A stretch of DNA of 64,000 nucleotides from Campylobacter fetus subsp. fetus (lineage in GTDB: Bacteria > Campylobacterota > Campylobacteria > Campylobacterales > Campylobacteraceae): the NCBI RefSeq assembly GCF_900475935.1, contig NZ_LS483431.1:186001-250000 (forward strand), in the 5' to 3' direction. Positions 17,155-25,949 of the stretch are shown piece after piece. The first letter of the stretch is position 1. Each line of letters opens with the position of its first letter. The position numbers and the translations under genes are program-made. The notes below the pieces were generated by a model. That model saw nothing but the letters and a program-made list of their open reading frames with translations, was not told the origin of the DNA and made no database searches.

Positions 17155-17736
17155 ATGATTATTAGAAAAATGTATGACTATGAAAATGCCCATATAGTAA
17201 GGTTTTGCAGCTCTAAAAGATGTCGCGAAAGTCTGCATGGTCATAGTTATAAATGTGAGGTAATGTTAAGCTCAAATTATCTTGATAATGCAGAAATGGT
17301 GTATGATTTTGGTTTGATGAAACAAGGAATTAAAACTATAATCGACAGTTTTGATCATACCACAACTCTATATTCAAAAGATGACATTGAGTATAAAAAT
17401 GATATAAAAAAGTATTCTAAAAGGTGGATAGAGCTTCCTTATAATCCAAGCGCCGAGCAGTTTAGCAGAGTATTTTTCGTGCTTATAGATAGGCTTTTAG
17501 GACTTACTGTGATGAGAAATGGCGAGAGAGAAGTGAAACTTCATAGCATTATCGTTCATGAAACGGCTAGCGGATATGCTCAGTGTTTTTATGAAGATGC
17601 TTATAATCCAAATATGGGTATAATAAATTTAGAAGATATAGTATTTAGCCAAGGTATTATAGAAGAGTGGAAAGACGCGATGTTTTACGATAAGTTAAAA
17701 AACGGTATTAAATTTATAAATCCAAAGGAGTGCTGA
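17155..17736 (+). CDS. queD: 6-carboxy-5,6,7,8-tetrahydropterin synthase QueD
   Basis: QueD converts dihydroneopterin triphosphate to 6-carboxytetrahydropterin, the substrate of QueE. The zinc ligands His13, His28 and His30 and the catalytic Cys23 (KRC) are in the N-terminal ENAHIV...KRCRESLHGHSYK segment. VYDFGLMK, FDHTT and HETASGYAQ complete the T-fold signatures. At 193 residues it is longer than the E. coli enzyme (about 120), as commonly seen in this bacterial class. The gene opens a unit with a lipoprotein, two membrane proteins, rsmE and polA. Confidence 0.93.
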   Translation: MIIRKMYDYENAHIVRFCSSKRCRESLHGHSYKCEVMLSSNYLDNAEMVYDFGLMKQGIKTIIDSFDHTTTLYSKDDIEYKNDIKKYSKRWIELPYNPSAEQFSRVFFVLIDRLLGLTVMRNGEREVKLHSIIVHETASGYAQCFYEDAYNPNMGIINLEDIVFSQGIIEEWKDAMFYDKLKNGIKFINPKEC

Positions 17737-17915
17737 TGAAGTTTGTATGGCTATTTGCGGCTTTTATCCTGTTTTTATCGGGCTGCTCAAACGAGGAGCA
17801 AAAACCGGTTCAGAATGTAGTTTCTGAAACTCCGCCTCCAGATGTGCCTATAGCAAAAAGTGACGCGAATATAAATATAGATAAAGATTTCCCGCCAGCG
17901 CCAGTAGCAGAGTAG
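17736..17915 (+). CDS. Small lipoprotein
   Basis: A 59-residue product with a lipoprotein signal: MKFVWLFAAFILFLSGC, the lipobox LSGC giving lipidation at Cys17. The mature part is only about 43 residues, rich in Pro, Val, Glu and Asp and probably disordered. Function unknown. ATG 17736 shares one base with the queD stop (TGATG) and sits five bases after AAAGGAG (17724-17730), so it is preferred to the in-frame GTG at 17730. Confidence 0.75.
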   Translation: MKFVWLFAAFILFLSGCSNEEQKPVQNVVSETPPPDVPIAKSDANINIDKDFPPAPVAE

Positions 17916-17921
17916 GCAAAT

Positions 17922-18329
17922 ATGGGAGAAACTTATGAAATGAGTACGTGGCTGCATCTTAGTTTTATTAAGATATTGCTAGGGCTTTTAATTTTGCATA
18001 TCGTTTTGGTTTTTGTAGGCGATACATCTAAGTTTTCGTATATAAAAAGACTTATGTATTTTTTGCCTACCTATTATGTTTTTTTGGCTTTTATATTTTT
18101 TACGGGCGTATTAAATTTAGCTATTTTACATTTTAGTATTAGTTTTAGCGTAGTTTTTATGATAGTGTGCTGGATAGCTTTGATACCTTTTGGGGCTGCC
18201 GGATTTAAGAGATTAAAACGAGTTCGCATCACAAAAGAATTCTCCAAATTTAAGAAATTTATGATATTTAAAATAGTTTGTGAGATAATTTTGGTTGTTT
18301 TAGCAACCGTCGTTGGAGTAGTATTTTGA
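17922..18329 (+). CDS. Integral membrane hypothetical protein
   Basis: A 135-residue protein with four clear membrane segments (about residues 13-33, 43-67, 70-92 and 112-134) and a basic loop before the last one. No motif suggests a substrate or enzyme activity. ATG 17922 has only a weak ribosome site. ATG 17940 has GGAG 11 bases upstream and would remove six residues, so the start is uncertain. The stop overlaps the rsmE start by four bases (TTGA type), suggesting coupling to rsmE. Confidence 0.72.
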   Translation: MGETYEMSTWLHLSFIKILLGLLILHIVLVFVGDTSKFSYIKRLMYFLPTYYVFLAFIFFTGVLNLAILHFSISFSVVFMIVCWIALIPFGAAGFKRLKRVRITKEFSKFKKFMIFKIVCEIILVVLATVVGVVF

Positions 18330-18979
18330 AATTTCTATATGATGAAAATGCTAAAAATGAAATTTTAGAGATAAAAGGCGATAGTTTTAATCACCTAAAA
18401 GCAAGGCGTCAAAACGTAGGCGATAGAATTGATATAAGAAATTTAAAAGACGGTTATAGTTATATTTATGAAATTATTAAATTTGAACGAAAAGCCACTT
18501 GCGAGCTTGTATTTAAATCTCTTACGAAAAGTCTTGATAGTGATCTGGTTTTAGCTTGGGCCGTAGTCGATCCTAGCGTCATAGAAAAGACTCTACCTAG
18601 TTTAAATGAGCTTGGAGTGAAGAAAATTATATTTGTATATACTGATTTTTCTCAAAGAAATATAAAGCTTGATTTTGATAGATTTCGTAGGATTTTGATA
18701 GGATCGTCGCAGCAATGCGGCAGAAACTCCATTATAGAATTTGAAATTTTTGCAGATATAGATGAGTTTTTAAAAGTACATAAAAACGTGAGTTTGATAG
18801 ATTTTGGAGGAGACAGCCTAGATAATGCTAATGGAAGCGAAGTGCTATTTGTAGGAAGCGAGGGCGGTTTTAGCGCACAAGAAAGAGTTAAGTTTTTAAA
18901 TCGGTATTGTCTAAAATGTCCAAATATCCTTAAATCAAATACCGCAATAATAAGCGTTGCGAGTAAGTTCTTGGTGTGA
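18326..18979 (+). CDS. rsmE: 16S rRNA m3U1498 methyltransferase RsmE
   Basis: RsmE methylates N3 of U1498 in the 30S decoding centre using SAM. An N-terminal PUA-like region (HLKARRQNVGDRIDI) is followed by a SPOUT domain with the knot motifs SQQCGRNSI, FVGSEGGFS and the C-terminal LKSNTAIISVASKFLV. The usual ILR(T/V)ETA segment is here ILKSNTAII. Length 217 aa is somewhat short for the family (about 240). It starts at a TTG overlapping the upstream stop. Confidence 0.9.
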   Translation: MKFLYDENAKNEILEIKGDSFNHLKARRQNVGDRIDIRNLKDGYSYIYEIIKFERKATCELVFKSLTKSLDSDLVLAWAVVDPSVIEKTLPSLNELGVKKIIFVYTDFSQRNIKLDFDRFRRILIGSSQQCGRNSIIEFEIFADIDEFLKVHKNVSLIDFGGDSLDNANGSEVLFVGSEGGFSAQERVKFLNRYCLKCPNILKSNTAIISVASKFLV

Positions 18980-18980
18980 T

Positions 18981-19307
18981 ATGGCTATAATTTTACTTAT
19001 TTTTGTCTGTACTTTACATGCTTTTATATGTTCGGTTCCTGGATTTATTATCGGATTTTGGTGGGATATAGATAGATATAAAAAGTATATATTTTTTATT
19101 TTGGTGCTGATTTTATCGGCATTTTTAGAGATGAATAGACTCGATGCTCCATTTAGCAATATAGTTATTAGCTTTTTAGAAGATATTTTGGGGGCTTATT
19201 TTGGACTGTTTGTGTTGCTAAGTTTCAAAAATATGGCAAAAAGAACGGGTCTGTGCAAAATATGCGATAAATTTAGGAGAAAACATGAAGAGCTTGACGA
19301 TAATTGA
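18981..19307 (+). CDS. Small integral membrane hypothetical protein
   Basis: Function unknown. From ATG 18981, one base after the rsmE stop, the 108-residue product has about three hydrophobic segments (residues 1-25, 34-52 and 62-82) and a basic, Cys-containing C-terminal tail (GLCKICDKFRRKH). The tail's CxxC could bind metal, but no partner motif is visible. The longer reading from TTG 18957 lies inside rsmE and lacks support. The 3' end overlaps the polA start by 23 bases. Confidence 0.7.
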   Translation: MAIILLIFVCTLHAFICSVPGFIIGFWWDIDRYKKYIFFILVLILSAFLEMNRLDAPFSNIVISFLEDILGAYFGLFVLLSFKNMAKRTGLCKICDKFRRKHEELDDN

Positions 19308-21912
19308 TACTTTTGGATTTTTTTTCAGACTTTATTACGCAATGAGCGGTCTTAAAAGTCAGAGCGGTAAACCAAGCGGAATGGTGCATGGATTTGCAAA
19401 TTTTATCTATAATCTTAAGCAAGATTTTCCGAGTGATTATATAGTTTTTGCTTTAGATAGTGGTGGAAAAACTTTTAGAAGTCAGATTGATCCTAACTAC
19501 AAAGCAAACCGAGTTAGCCCTCCTCAAGAGCTAAAAGATCAGCTTCCAGTATGTATAGATATGATAGAAAAAATGGGGCTTTGTAGCCTTAGAGTAGAAG
19601 GTTATGAGGCGGATGACATCATAGCTAGTTTTATAAAAAATAGCAAAGATCAAGATCTAGAAATAAGAATAGTAACTCACGATAAAGATCTTTACCAATT
19701 GATAGATGATAGAGTAAGTATATTTAGTCCTGCAAAAAAAGAGCTTTATAATCGTGATGGTTGTTATGAAAAATACGGAGTTTATCCTGAGCAGATAAGA
19801 GATTTTTTAGCATTGTGCGGTGATAGCGCGGATAATATCCCAGGGGTTAAAGGTATCGGAGAAAAAGGTGCGAAAAAACTTCTTGATGAGTTTGGAAGCA
19901 TAGAAAATCTATATGAAAATTTAAGTCAAGTAAGAAATGAGAGAACGAAAAATATGCTTTTTGAAAGCAAAGAGAACGCTTTTATTTCAAAACGTCTAGC
20001 GACTTTATATGATGAACTTGAAACGCCAAATCTTCAAAATGCTATTTTTCCGACGTCTAATCCTTTGCTAAAAGTCATTGATACGTTAAAAGACTATTCG
20101 CTTAGTCGTCTTTTGGCAACCTTAAAATCTAGCGATGAAGATAAAATTTTGAGTTTTACTCCGGTACTTTTAACGGATGAAAGTGAGCTTATAAGGCTTT
20201 TAGAAGATATGAATAGCGAAATTATGATTAGTTTTGATACGGAAACTACTTCAACAGATGCCAAAATAGCTAAAATAGTCGGTTTTAGCTTTTGTTTTAA
20301 TGAGCAAACCAGCTATTACGTGCCTTTAGCTCATAGCTATCTTGGAGTCGAATCTCAGATTAGTATGAACAGTGCAAAATGGGCGATATCTCAAATTTAC
20401 AAAGGTTTTGTAATAGGACAGAATTTAAAATACGATTTTAGAATAGTAGCAAATAACTTTGGTATCGAGCCTCCTAAAAATTACTCCGATACAATGATAT
20501 TAGCGTGGTTAGATGATCCAAGCAGCAGCGTCGGCATGGATAATTTGGCCAAGAAGCTTTATAATTATGAAACCATTAAATTTGAAAGTGTAGTAAAAAA
20601 AGGCGAGGATTTTTCTAGTGTCGATCTACAAAGTGCTTCAAAATACGCTAGCGAAGATGCGTGGATAACACTTAAATTTTATAAAACTTTCACAAATAAA
20701 TTAGAAGAAAGCATGCTAAATATAGCAAAAAACGTTGAATTTCCTTTTATATTAACACTTTTTGATATGGAAAGTAACGGCATAAGATTAAATTTAGAAA
20801 AATTAAGAGCGCTTATACTGCGAAATGACTCTGCTTTGCGAGCTTTGACAACTGAAATTTATGAGCTTTGCGAGCAGAGATTTAATATAAACTCAAGTAA
20901 ACAGCTAGGTTCTGTTTTGTTCGATTATCTAAAACTTCCTGCGAAAAAAAAGACAAAAACAGGTTATAGCACCGATGAAAGCGTACTTAGTGAGCTTTTA
21001 GATTTACATCCATCTATAGAAAAAATACTGGAGTATAGAGAGTTATATAAACTTCAAAGTACATATTGTGAGCCGCTTTTAAACTTAGCCATAAAAGATG
21101 AGAATCATAGAGTTTATACAAATTTTATTCAAACCGGAACAGCCACAGGAAGACTCTCGAGTAAAAATCCAAATTTACAAAATATACCTGCTCGCGGAAA
21201 TTTGGCAAAAGATATGAGGGCTGTTTTTGAGCCAAAAGACGGTTATAGTTTGATATCTCTTGACTACTCTCAGATAGAGCTTAGACTTTTAGCGCATTTT
21301 AGTTGCGATCCTGCGCTTATAGAAGCTTTTAAAAATGGAGATGACATACATGCAAGAACTGCTATAAGCATATTTGGAGAAAGTAATACGCAAAATCGAG
21401 CCATAGCAAAATCCATAAATTTCGGATTGATTTACGGAATGGGATCAAATAAATTGAGCAATGAGCTCAGCATCGATAAAAAGAGCGCAAAAGAGTATAT
21501 TGATCGCTATTTTAAGGCATTTTCGACTATAAAAGATTTTTTAGATAGTATAAAAAATAGAGCCAAAAATGACGGCTTTGTAGAAACATTGATTGGGCGA
21601 AAGAGGTATTTTGACTTTGGCGGTGCCACTCCTATGCAACTTGCGATGTTTGAGAGAGAAGCTGTAAATACTAAATTTCAAGGCAGTGCAGCCGATATAA
21701 TAAAAATTGCTATGATAAAAGTAAAAGATCTCTTAAATGATGATGCAAAAATGCTTTTACAGATCCACGATGAGCTTATATTCGAGGTGCGAGATGAAAT
21801 AGCACCTAGCTTTGCTAAAAACGTGCAAGAGCTTATGCAAACAGTAGTTGCTCTCAATGTGCCTTTGGTTGCAAATTGGGGTATGGCGAAAAATTGGGGT
21901 GATTTAAAGTAA
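19285..21912 (+). CDS. polA: DNA polymerase I PolA
   Basis: PolA fills gaps and removes RNA primers during replication and repair. The 875-residue protein has all three domains. The 5'-3' flap exonuclease covers about residues 1-290 (ALDSGGKTFR, EGYEADDIIAS, GDSADNIPGVKGIGEKGA). The 3'-5' proofreading domain covers about 310-480 with catalytic acids intact (SFDTETTS, YDFRI, YASEDAW). The polymerase covers about 500-875 with TGRLSSKNPNLQNIPAR, SLDYSQIELR, RAIAKSINFGLIYG and LQIHDELIFEV. The start lies within the preceding gene after TTTAGGAGAAAAC. It ends its transcription unit; motA follows after 71 bases. Confidence 0.97.
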   Translation: MKSLTIIDTFGFFFRLYYAMSGLKSQSGKPSGMVHGFANFIYNLKQDFPSDYIVFALDSGGKTFRSQIDPNYKANRVSPPQELKDQLPVCIDMIEKMGLCSLRVEGYEADDIIASFIKNSKDQDLEIRIVTHDKDLYQLIDDRVSIFSPAKKELYNRDGCYEKYGVYPEQIRDFLALCGDSADNIPGVKGIGEKGAKKLLDEFGSIENLYENLSQVRNERTKNMLFESKENAFISKRLATLYDELETPNLQNAIFPTSNPLLKVIDTLKDYSLSRLLATLKSSDEDKILSFTPVLLTDESELIRLLEDMNSEIMISFDTETTSTDAKIAKIVGFSFCFNEQTSYYVPLAHSYLGVESQISMNSAKWAISQIYKGFVIGQNLKYDFRIVANNFGIEPPKNYSDTMILAWLDDPSSSVGMDNLAKKLYNYETIKFESVVKKGEDFSSVDLQSASKYASEDAWITLKFYKTFTNKLEESMLNIAKNVEFPFILTLFDMESNGIRLNLEKLRALILRNDSALRALTTEIYELCEQRFNINSSKQLGSVLFDYLKLPAKKKTKTGYSTDESVLSELLDLHPSIEKILEYRELYKLQSTYCEPLLNLAIKDENHRVYTNFIQTGTATGRLSSKNPNLQNIPARGNLAKDMRAVFEPKDGYSLISLDYSQIELRLLAHFSCDPALIEAFKNGDDIHARTAISIFGESNTQNRAIAKSINFGLIYGMGSNKLSNELSIDKKSAKEYIDRYFKAFSTIKDFLDSIKNRAKNDGFVETLIGRKRYFDFGGATPMQLAMFEREAVNTKFQGSAADIIKIAMIKVKDLLNDDAKMLLQIHDELIFEVRDEIAPSFAKNVQELMQTVVALNVPLVANWGMAKNWGDLK

Positions 21913-21983
21913 GATTTTTTTACATTAAGTTATTTTTTTGCTAATTTATGCAATAATTTTTAATTCTAATAGGCGGAGAATTT

Positions 21984-22754
21984 ATGGATTTATCAACGAT
22001 ATTCGGTATGGTGCTAGCTATAACTAGTATATCTGTGGGTGATATTTTAGAAGGTGGTAATCCGCTTCATGTATTGCATATTAGCTCAGTTTTGATAGTT
22101 ATCCCTACAGCCATGTTTTCAGCTGTTACGGCTACAAATAAAAAATATGTTAAAGCTGCATTTAAAGAGCTTAAAGTAGCATTTAAGGGCTCTGGCGTAG
22201 ATATGTCAAAGCGTATAGCCGAGATGGTAGAGTATAGTACTTTGGCCCGTAAAAACGGTATTTTGTCTCTTGAACAAAAAGCATCTTCTATAGACGATGA
22301 GTTTTTGAAAACGGGACTTAGTATGTTAGTTGATGGTCAACCTATAGATGAGGTTAAAGAAAATCTTGAACTTGCCATAGAGACTACTGAAGAGTACTAT
22401 CATGAATGTGCACATTTTTGGATAAAAACCGGTGAAAGTTGCCCTACATTTGGTCTAGTTGGAGCAGTTATGGGTCTTATGTTAGCTCTTCAATTGCTAG
22501 ATGATCCAGCAGCTATGGCAGCAGGTATAGCAGGAGCATTTACCGCGACTGTTACTGGTATTATGGGTGCATATGCGTTTTTTGGACCATGGGGTCAAAA
22601 AATACTTGGAAACGCAAAAGATATAATTAAAGAAAAAACTATGATAATAGAAGCCCTAGTAGGTATAGCTGAGGGCGCAAATCCTAGAAGCTTAGAGTCA
22701 AAATTATTTAACTTTTTAGATAAAAATGAGCCTAGAGTGTCTCAATTTAACTAA
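21984..22754 (+). CDS. motA: Flagellar stator protein MotA
   Basis: MotA forms the proton channel of the flagellar stator with MotB and pushes on FliG at the rotor. The 256-residue protein has four membrane segments. The large cytoplasmic loop contains RKNGILSLE and the charged rotor-contact region, and the conserved PTFGLVGAVMGLM stretch (the channel Pro) precedes the third membrane segment. The start is ATG after GGCGGAG. MotB follows after eight bases. FliG, the rotor partner, is encoded at 54815-55843. Confidence 0.96.
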   Translation: MDLSTIFGMVLAITSISVGDILEGGNPLHVLHISSVLIVIPTAMFSAVTATNKKYVKAAFKELKVAFKGSGVDMSKRIAEMVEYSTLARKNGILSLEQKASSIDDEFLKTGLSMLVDGQPIDEVKENLELAIETTEEYYHECAHFWIKTGESCPTFGLVGAVMGLMLALQLLDDPAAMAAGIAGAFTATVTGIMGAYAFFGPWGQKILGNAKDIIKEKTMIIEALVGIAEGANPRSLESKLFNFLDKNEPRVSQFN

Positions 22755-22762
22755 GGTACAAA

Positions 22763-23479
22763 ATGGCAAAAAAGAAAAAACAGCAAGAGTGCCCAGCGGG
22801 TGAAAAATGGGCTGTTCCGTATGCAGACTTTTTATCTTTATTGCTTGCTTTATTTATAGCTTTATATGCGATATCTGCAGTAAATACCGCAAAAGTTGAA
22901 GCTTTAAAAACCGAAATTATAAAAATATTTGATTTTCCTGATTCAAAAGGTGTCAAACAAAGTTCTAAAAACGCTAAAAGCGAGAAACAATTTGATGGTC
23001 CTGGTATCGCTATGCAAAATAGCGACAGCACTTCGGTCAAGCAAAATACAAATAACGAACGCTATAGAGTTGCGCTTGATCAAGCTGAAAATCAAGTTGC
23101 TATAGATCTGCCTGCAGGAATCAAATTTGATCCTATGAGTGCTGAAATTTATAATCCAGATATGATAAATTTTGTAAAAATAATTTCTATGATAATAAAT
23201 AAAGTTCCAGAATCTGTTTCCGTAGAGATAAGGGGATATGCCGATGATTATAATGAATACGCAAAAGATTACAAGTTAGCAGCAGATAGAGCGTATAATG
23301 TACTTACTATGCTGATTGGGAACGGTATAGATCCAAAAAGGCTGAGATTCACATCGTTTGGCGATAGTGTTCAGATCAAAAATAGCGATTTAAAACTAGC
23401 TAAAATTTATTTTAGAATAGATATAAAAGATAAAAAGCTACAAAAATCTGTACTTGATATAGTAAATGAAATCCAGTAA
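22763..23479 (+). CDS. motB: Flagellar stator protein MotB
   Basis: MotB anchors the stator to peptidoglycan and supplies the proton-accepting aspartate. Residues 1-18 are cytoplasmic and basic. One membrane helix (about 19-42) carries Asp22 in VPYADF. A Ser/Asn-rich linker with the plug follows to about residue 100, then an OmpA-like peptidoglycan-binding domain (EIRGYADDYN...LAADRAYNVLTMLIGNGIDPKRL). Length 238 aa is normal for Campylobacter. The protein starts with a lysine run and a Cys at position 10. Confidence 0.95.
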   Translation: MAKKKKQQECPAGEKWAVPYADFLSLLLALFIALYAISAVNTAKVEALKTEIIKIFDFPDSKGVKQSSKNAKSEKQFDGPGIAMQNSDSTSVKQNTNNERYRVALDQAENQVAIDLPAGIKFDPMSAEIYNPDMINFVKIISMIINKVPESVSVEIRGYADDYNEYAKDYKLAADRAYNVLTMLIGNGIDPKRLRFTSFGDSVQIKNSDLKLAKIYFRIDIKDKKLQKSVLDIVNEIQ

Positions 23480-23527
23480 ATTAGGCTGCAATTTATAGCT
23501 ATTTTGTTATATTTATATGTATTAAAA

Positions 23528-23548
23528 TATAATATACTTATATATAAT
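23528..23548 (+). promoter_or_regulatory. Two candidate -10 boxes upstream of fdxA
   Basis: The 136-bp gap between motB and fdxA holds TATAAT at 23528-23533 and again at 23543-23548, in extremely AT-rich sequence. Either could drive fdxA; its ribosome site AAGGAG precedes the ATG at 23616. No motB terminator hairpin is evident, so read-through from motAB is possible. Confidence 0.45.
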
Positions 23549-23615
23549 TTCTTAAGTCATATTTTAGTCAAATTTTGATAATCTTATAAAATAAATCTAA
23601 ATTTAAGGAGATATA

Positions 23616-23897
23616 ATGGCAGTTAGAATTACAGATACCTGTATAAGTTGCGGTTCATGCATTGATGAGTGTCCAGTTAGCGCCATAGTTGATGATAGCG
23701 ATAATCCAACAGGCGAAGATGCGTACTATGTATATGCCGATAAATGTGTAGAGTGTGTAGGACACAATGATTCTCCGGCTTGCGCAGAAGCCTGTCCTAC
23801 TGACGGCTGTATTGTATGGAGTGAGGTTATCTCTGGCCAGCCAAGCAGAAGCGAAATAACCGCTGATGTAAGAAATGCCGCTACTCCTGTATTATGA
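23616..23897 (+). CDS. fdxA: 2[4Fe-4S] ferredoxin FdxA
   Basis: A small electron carrier with two [4Fe-4S] clusters. Cluster motifs: CISCGSCIDECP at the N-terminus and CVECVGHNDSPACAEACP in the middle, the second having the long CxxC-x8-C insertion of YfhL/Allochromatium-type ferredoxins. Length 93 aa. In C. jejuni, fdxA is linked to iron response and aerotolerance and lies next to ahpC; here ahpC is about 16 kb away. A clear terminator hairpin follows the gene. Confidence 0.93.
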   Translation: MAVRITDTCISCGSCIDECPVSAIVDDSDNPTGEDAYYVYADKCVECVGHNDSPACAEACPTDGCIVWSEVISGQPSRSEITADVRNAATPVL

Positions 23898-23907
23898 TAA
23901 TAATTTA

Positions 23908-23938
23908 AAGCCACTTTTATGTGGCTTACTATTTTTTT
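23908..23938 (+). terminator. Rho-independent terminator after fdxA
   Basis: AAGCCAC (23908-23914) pairs with GTGGCTT (23921-23927) across a six-base loop and is followed by a T-rich run (ACTATTTTTTT). It separates fdxA from the ndk promoter. Confidence 0.85.
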
Positions 23939-23952
23939 AAGTTTATTTTTGA

Positions 23953-23958
23953 TATAAT
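23953..23958 (+). promoter_or_regulatory. -10 box for ndk
   Basis: TATAAT in the context GATATAATC, after a T-rich stretch, lies 43 bases upstream of the ndk ATG and just after the fdxA terminator. A ribosome site AAAGGAG lies at about 23989-23995. Confidence 0.65.
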
Positions 23959-24000
23959 CGCAATTTTGTAAAAATTTCAACCATCATTAAAGGAGATTTC

Positions 24001-24414
24001 ATGGAACAAACTTTATCTATAATAAAGCCTGATGCCGTAGAAAAAGGCGTTGTAGGAAAAATAATCGATAGATTTGAAAGCAACGGATTAAGAATAGCAG
24101 CCGCAAAAAAACTTCAACTTAGCGTAGAAGATGCTAAAAAATTCTATGAAGTTCATGCCGCTAGACCATTTTATGGAGAATTAGTAGAGTTTATGACAAG
24201 CGGACCTGTTGTAGTAATGGTGCTTGAGGGTAATAATGCAGTTGTTAAAAATCGTGAGCTTATGGGTGCAACAAATCCAAAAGAAGCTGCAGCCGGTACC
24301 ATAAGAGCAGATTTTGCTGAGAGCATTGATGCAAATGCTGTTCATGGAAGCGATAGTTTAGAAAATGCAAAGACAGAAATAGCGTTTTTCTTTGCAAAAA
24401 GAGAAATTTGCTAA
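24001..24414 (+). CDS. ndk: Nucleoside diphosphate kinase Ndk
   Basis: Ndk balances nucleoside triphosphate pools by transferring gamma-phosphate through a phospho-histidine. The active-site His115 lies in [30 protein letters not shown], the [16 protein letters not shown] loop and [18 protein letters not shown] are all canonical. Length 137 aa is typical of the short bacterial type. It heads the unit ndk-DUF177-rpmF-plsX-fabH. Confidence 0.97.
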   Translation: MEQTLSIIKPDAVEKGVVGKIIDRFESNGLRIAAAKKLQLSVEDAKKFYEVHAARPFYGELVEFMTSGPVVVMVLEGNNAVVKNRELMGATNPKEAAAGTIRADFAESIDANAVHGSDSLENAKTEIAFFFAKREIC

Positions 24415-24429
24415 ACTAAGAAGATAAAT

Positions 24430-24795
24430 TTGAAAATACCATTTGATAAAATAACATCTTTGCCTGTTCCATTTGAAATAGTTATTAATGGATTAAAATT
24501 TAATGGAAATTTAAAAAAAATTAATCCAAAAATAGTAGAGTGTATTGCTGTGATATCTGGAAATTTAAATTATTATTGTGATAGATGCGGTAAAGATATG
24601 ATTTTAAATTTGAATGAGGATGTAAAATTATCTTTAAGTAACGGTATTTATAAAGATTTAGAAAACGATTTAAGTGATACTATTGAATTTTATGATGGCG
24701 AGATTGACATCGATGAAATTTTTGAAAGCGAAATAGAAGCTTATAAAAGCGGATATTTTTACTGTTATGAATGTAAAATTTTAAAAGGAGAATAA
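24430..24795 (+). CDS. DUF177/YceD-family protein
   Basis: YceD-family proteins sit almost universally before rpmF and are implicated in 23S rRNA accumulation or processing; the exact role is not settled. The 121-residue product has the family CxxC in [10 protein letters not shown] (about residues 38-47) and a second one, YCYECK, at the C-terminus, perhaps a zinc site. The start is TTG at 24430; no ATG is available upstream in frame before the ndk stop. The position one base before rpmF supports the assignment. Confidence 0.82.
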
Positions 24796-24796
24796 A

Positions 24797-24943
24797 ATGG
24801 CAGTACCTAAACGTAGAGTGAGCCACACACGCGCTGCAAAACGCAGAACTCACTATAAAGTAACTCTTCCTATGCCTGTAAAAGATAAAGACGGTAGTTG
24901 GAAGATGCCACATCGTATAAATAAAACAACCGGCGAGTATTGA
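24797..24943 (+). CDS. rpmF: 50S ribosomal protein L32
   Basis: A small basic ribosomal protein of 48 residues starting [19 protein letters not shown], the unmistakable L32 N-terminus. The C-terminal zinc-binding cysteines of many L32 proteins are absent, so this is the Cys-free form. AAAGGAG lies six bases before the ATG. The gene lies between the DUF177 gene and plsX, the classic arrangement linking ribosome and lipid synthesis. Confidence 0.96.
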
Positions 24944-24952
24944 TATACAACA

Positions 24953-25942
24953 ATGATTAGTATAGCAATAGACGCTATGGGCGGGGATTTTGGTCCAGAA
25001 CCTATAATAACTGGTGTACTCGACGCTTTAAAACATAGAAGTTTTAATGCTGTTTTAGTAGGTGATATACAAAAGATCAAACCCCTTATACCTGAAGATT
25101 ACGCAAGATTTGTAACTTATATCGAGTCTAGCGAAGTATTTTCTATGGGCGAGAGTGCTACTGATGCACTTAAGCGCAAGGAAAGCAGTATTTTTAAAGC
25201 AATTGAGCTTGTAAAAAACGGCGAATGCAAAGCTATAGTTTCAGCAGGACATAGTGGAGCTACTATGAGTTTAGCAACTTTAAGAATCGGTAGATTAAAA
25301 AACGTTGCAAGACCTGCTATAGCCACACTTATGCCTACTTCTTTAAATAAAAAAACACTTGTTCTTGATGTCGGTGCAAATGTTGATTGTAAAGCAGAAC
25401 ATCTATTTCAGTTTGCCATAATGGGAGAATCTTACGCCAAACAAATAATGAGAGTAAAAAACCCGAAAGTAGGGCTTTTAAGTAATGGCGAAGAGGATTG
25501 TAAAGGAAATGAAGTCACAAAAGAAGCATTTGAAATGATGTCAAAACTCGATAGTTTTATCGGAAATGTTGAAGGAAATCAGATTTTTGATGGAAGTGTT
25601 GATGTTATTATTTGTGACGGATTTGTCGGAAATATCTTACTTAAAACTAGTGAAGGCGTAGCTAGCGCTATATCAAAAATCATAAAAGAAAGTGTTAAGA
25701 AGTCACCTTTTGCTACTGTTGGTGCTTTGCTTATGAAAAGAGTTTTTAAGGCTTTAAAGATTCAAATAGACTATGACGAGTACGGAGGAGCTCCGCTTTT
25801 AGGGGTTAAAGATTGTGTTATTATAAGTCATGGTAAAAGTAGTCCAAAAGCCGTTAAAAATGCTATTTTCCAAGCTCTAAAATTTGCTGAATCAGACATA
25901 AATAGAGTTATAGAAGATGAGCTTTCGCACTTTGTTAGGTAG
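24953..25942 (+). CDS. plsX: Phosphate acyltransferase PlsX
   Basis: PlsX converts acyl-ACP and phosphate to acyl-phosphate, the donor for PlsY. The N-terminal [16 protein letters not shown] signature, [32 protein letters not shown] and [11 protein letters not shown] are typical. Length 329 aa. It is a peripheral membrane enzyme. Its partner plsY is encoded 4.4 kb downstream at 30341-30958, separated by a PilZ gene and a broken ATPase gene. Confidence 0.96.
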   Translation: MISIAIDAMGGDFGPEPIITGVLDALKHRSFNAVLVGDIQKIKPLIPEDYARFVTYIESSEVFSMGESATDALKRKESSIFKAIELVKNGECKAIVSAGHSGATMSLATLRIGRLKNVARPAIATLMPTSLNKKTLVLDVGANVDCKAEHLFQFAIMGESYAKQIMRVKNPKVGLLSNGEEDCKGNEVTKEAFEMMSKLDSFIGNVEGNQIFDGSVDVIICDGFVGNILLKTSEGVASAISKIIKESVKKSPFATVGALLMKRVFKALKIQIDYDEYGGAPLLGVKDCVIISHGKSSPKAVKNAIFQALKFAESDINRVIEDELSHFVR

Positions 25943-25949
25943 CAAATAA

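Noticed and set aside
18957-18980. Longer N-terminus (TTG start) for the small membrane protein after rsmE
   Set aside because: It would lie inside rsmE and add polar residues before the membrane segment; the ATG at 18981 is adjacent to the rsmE stop.
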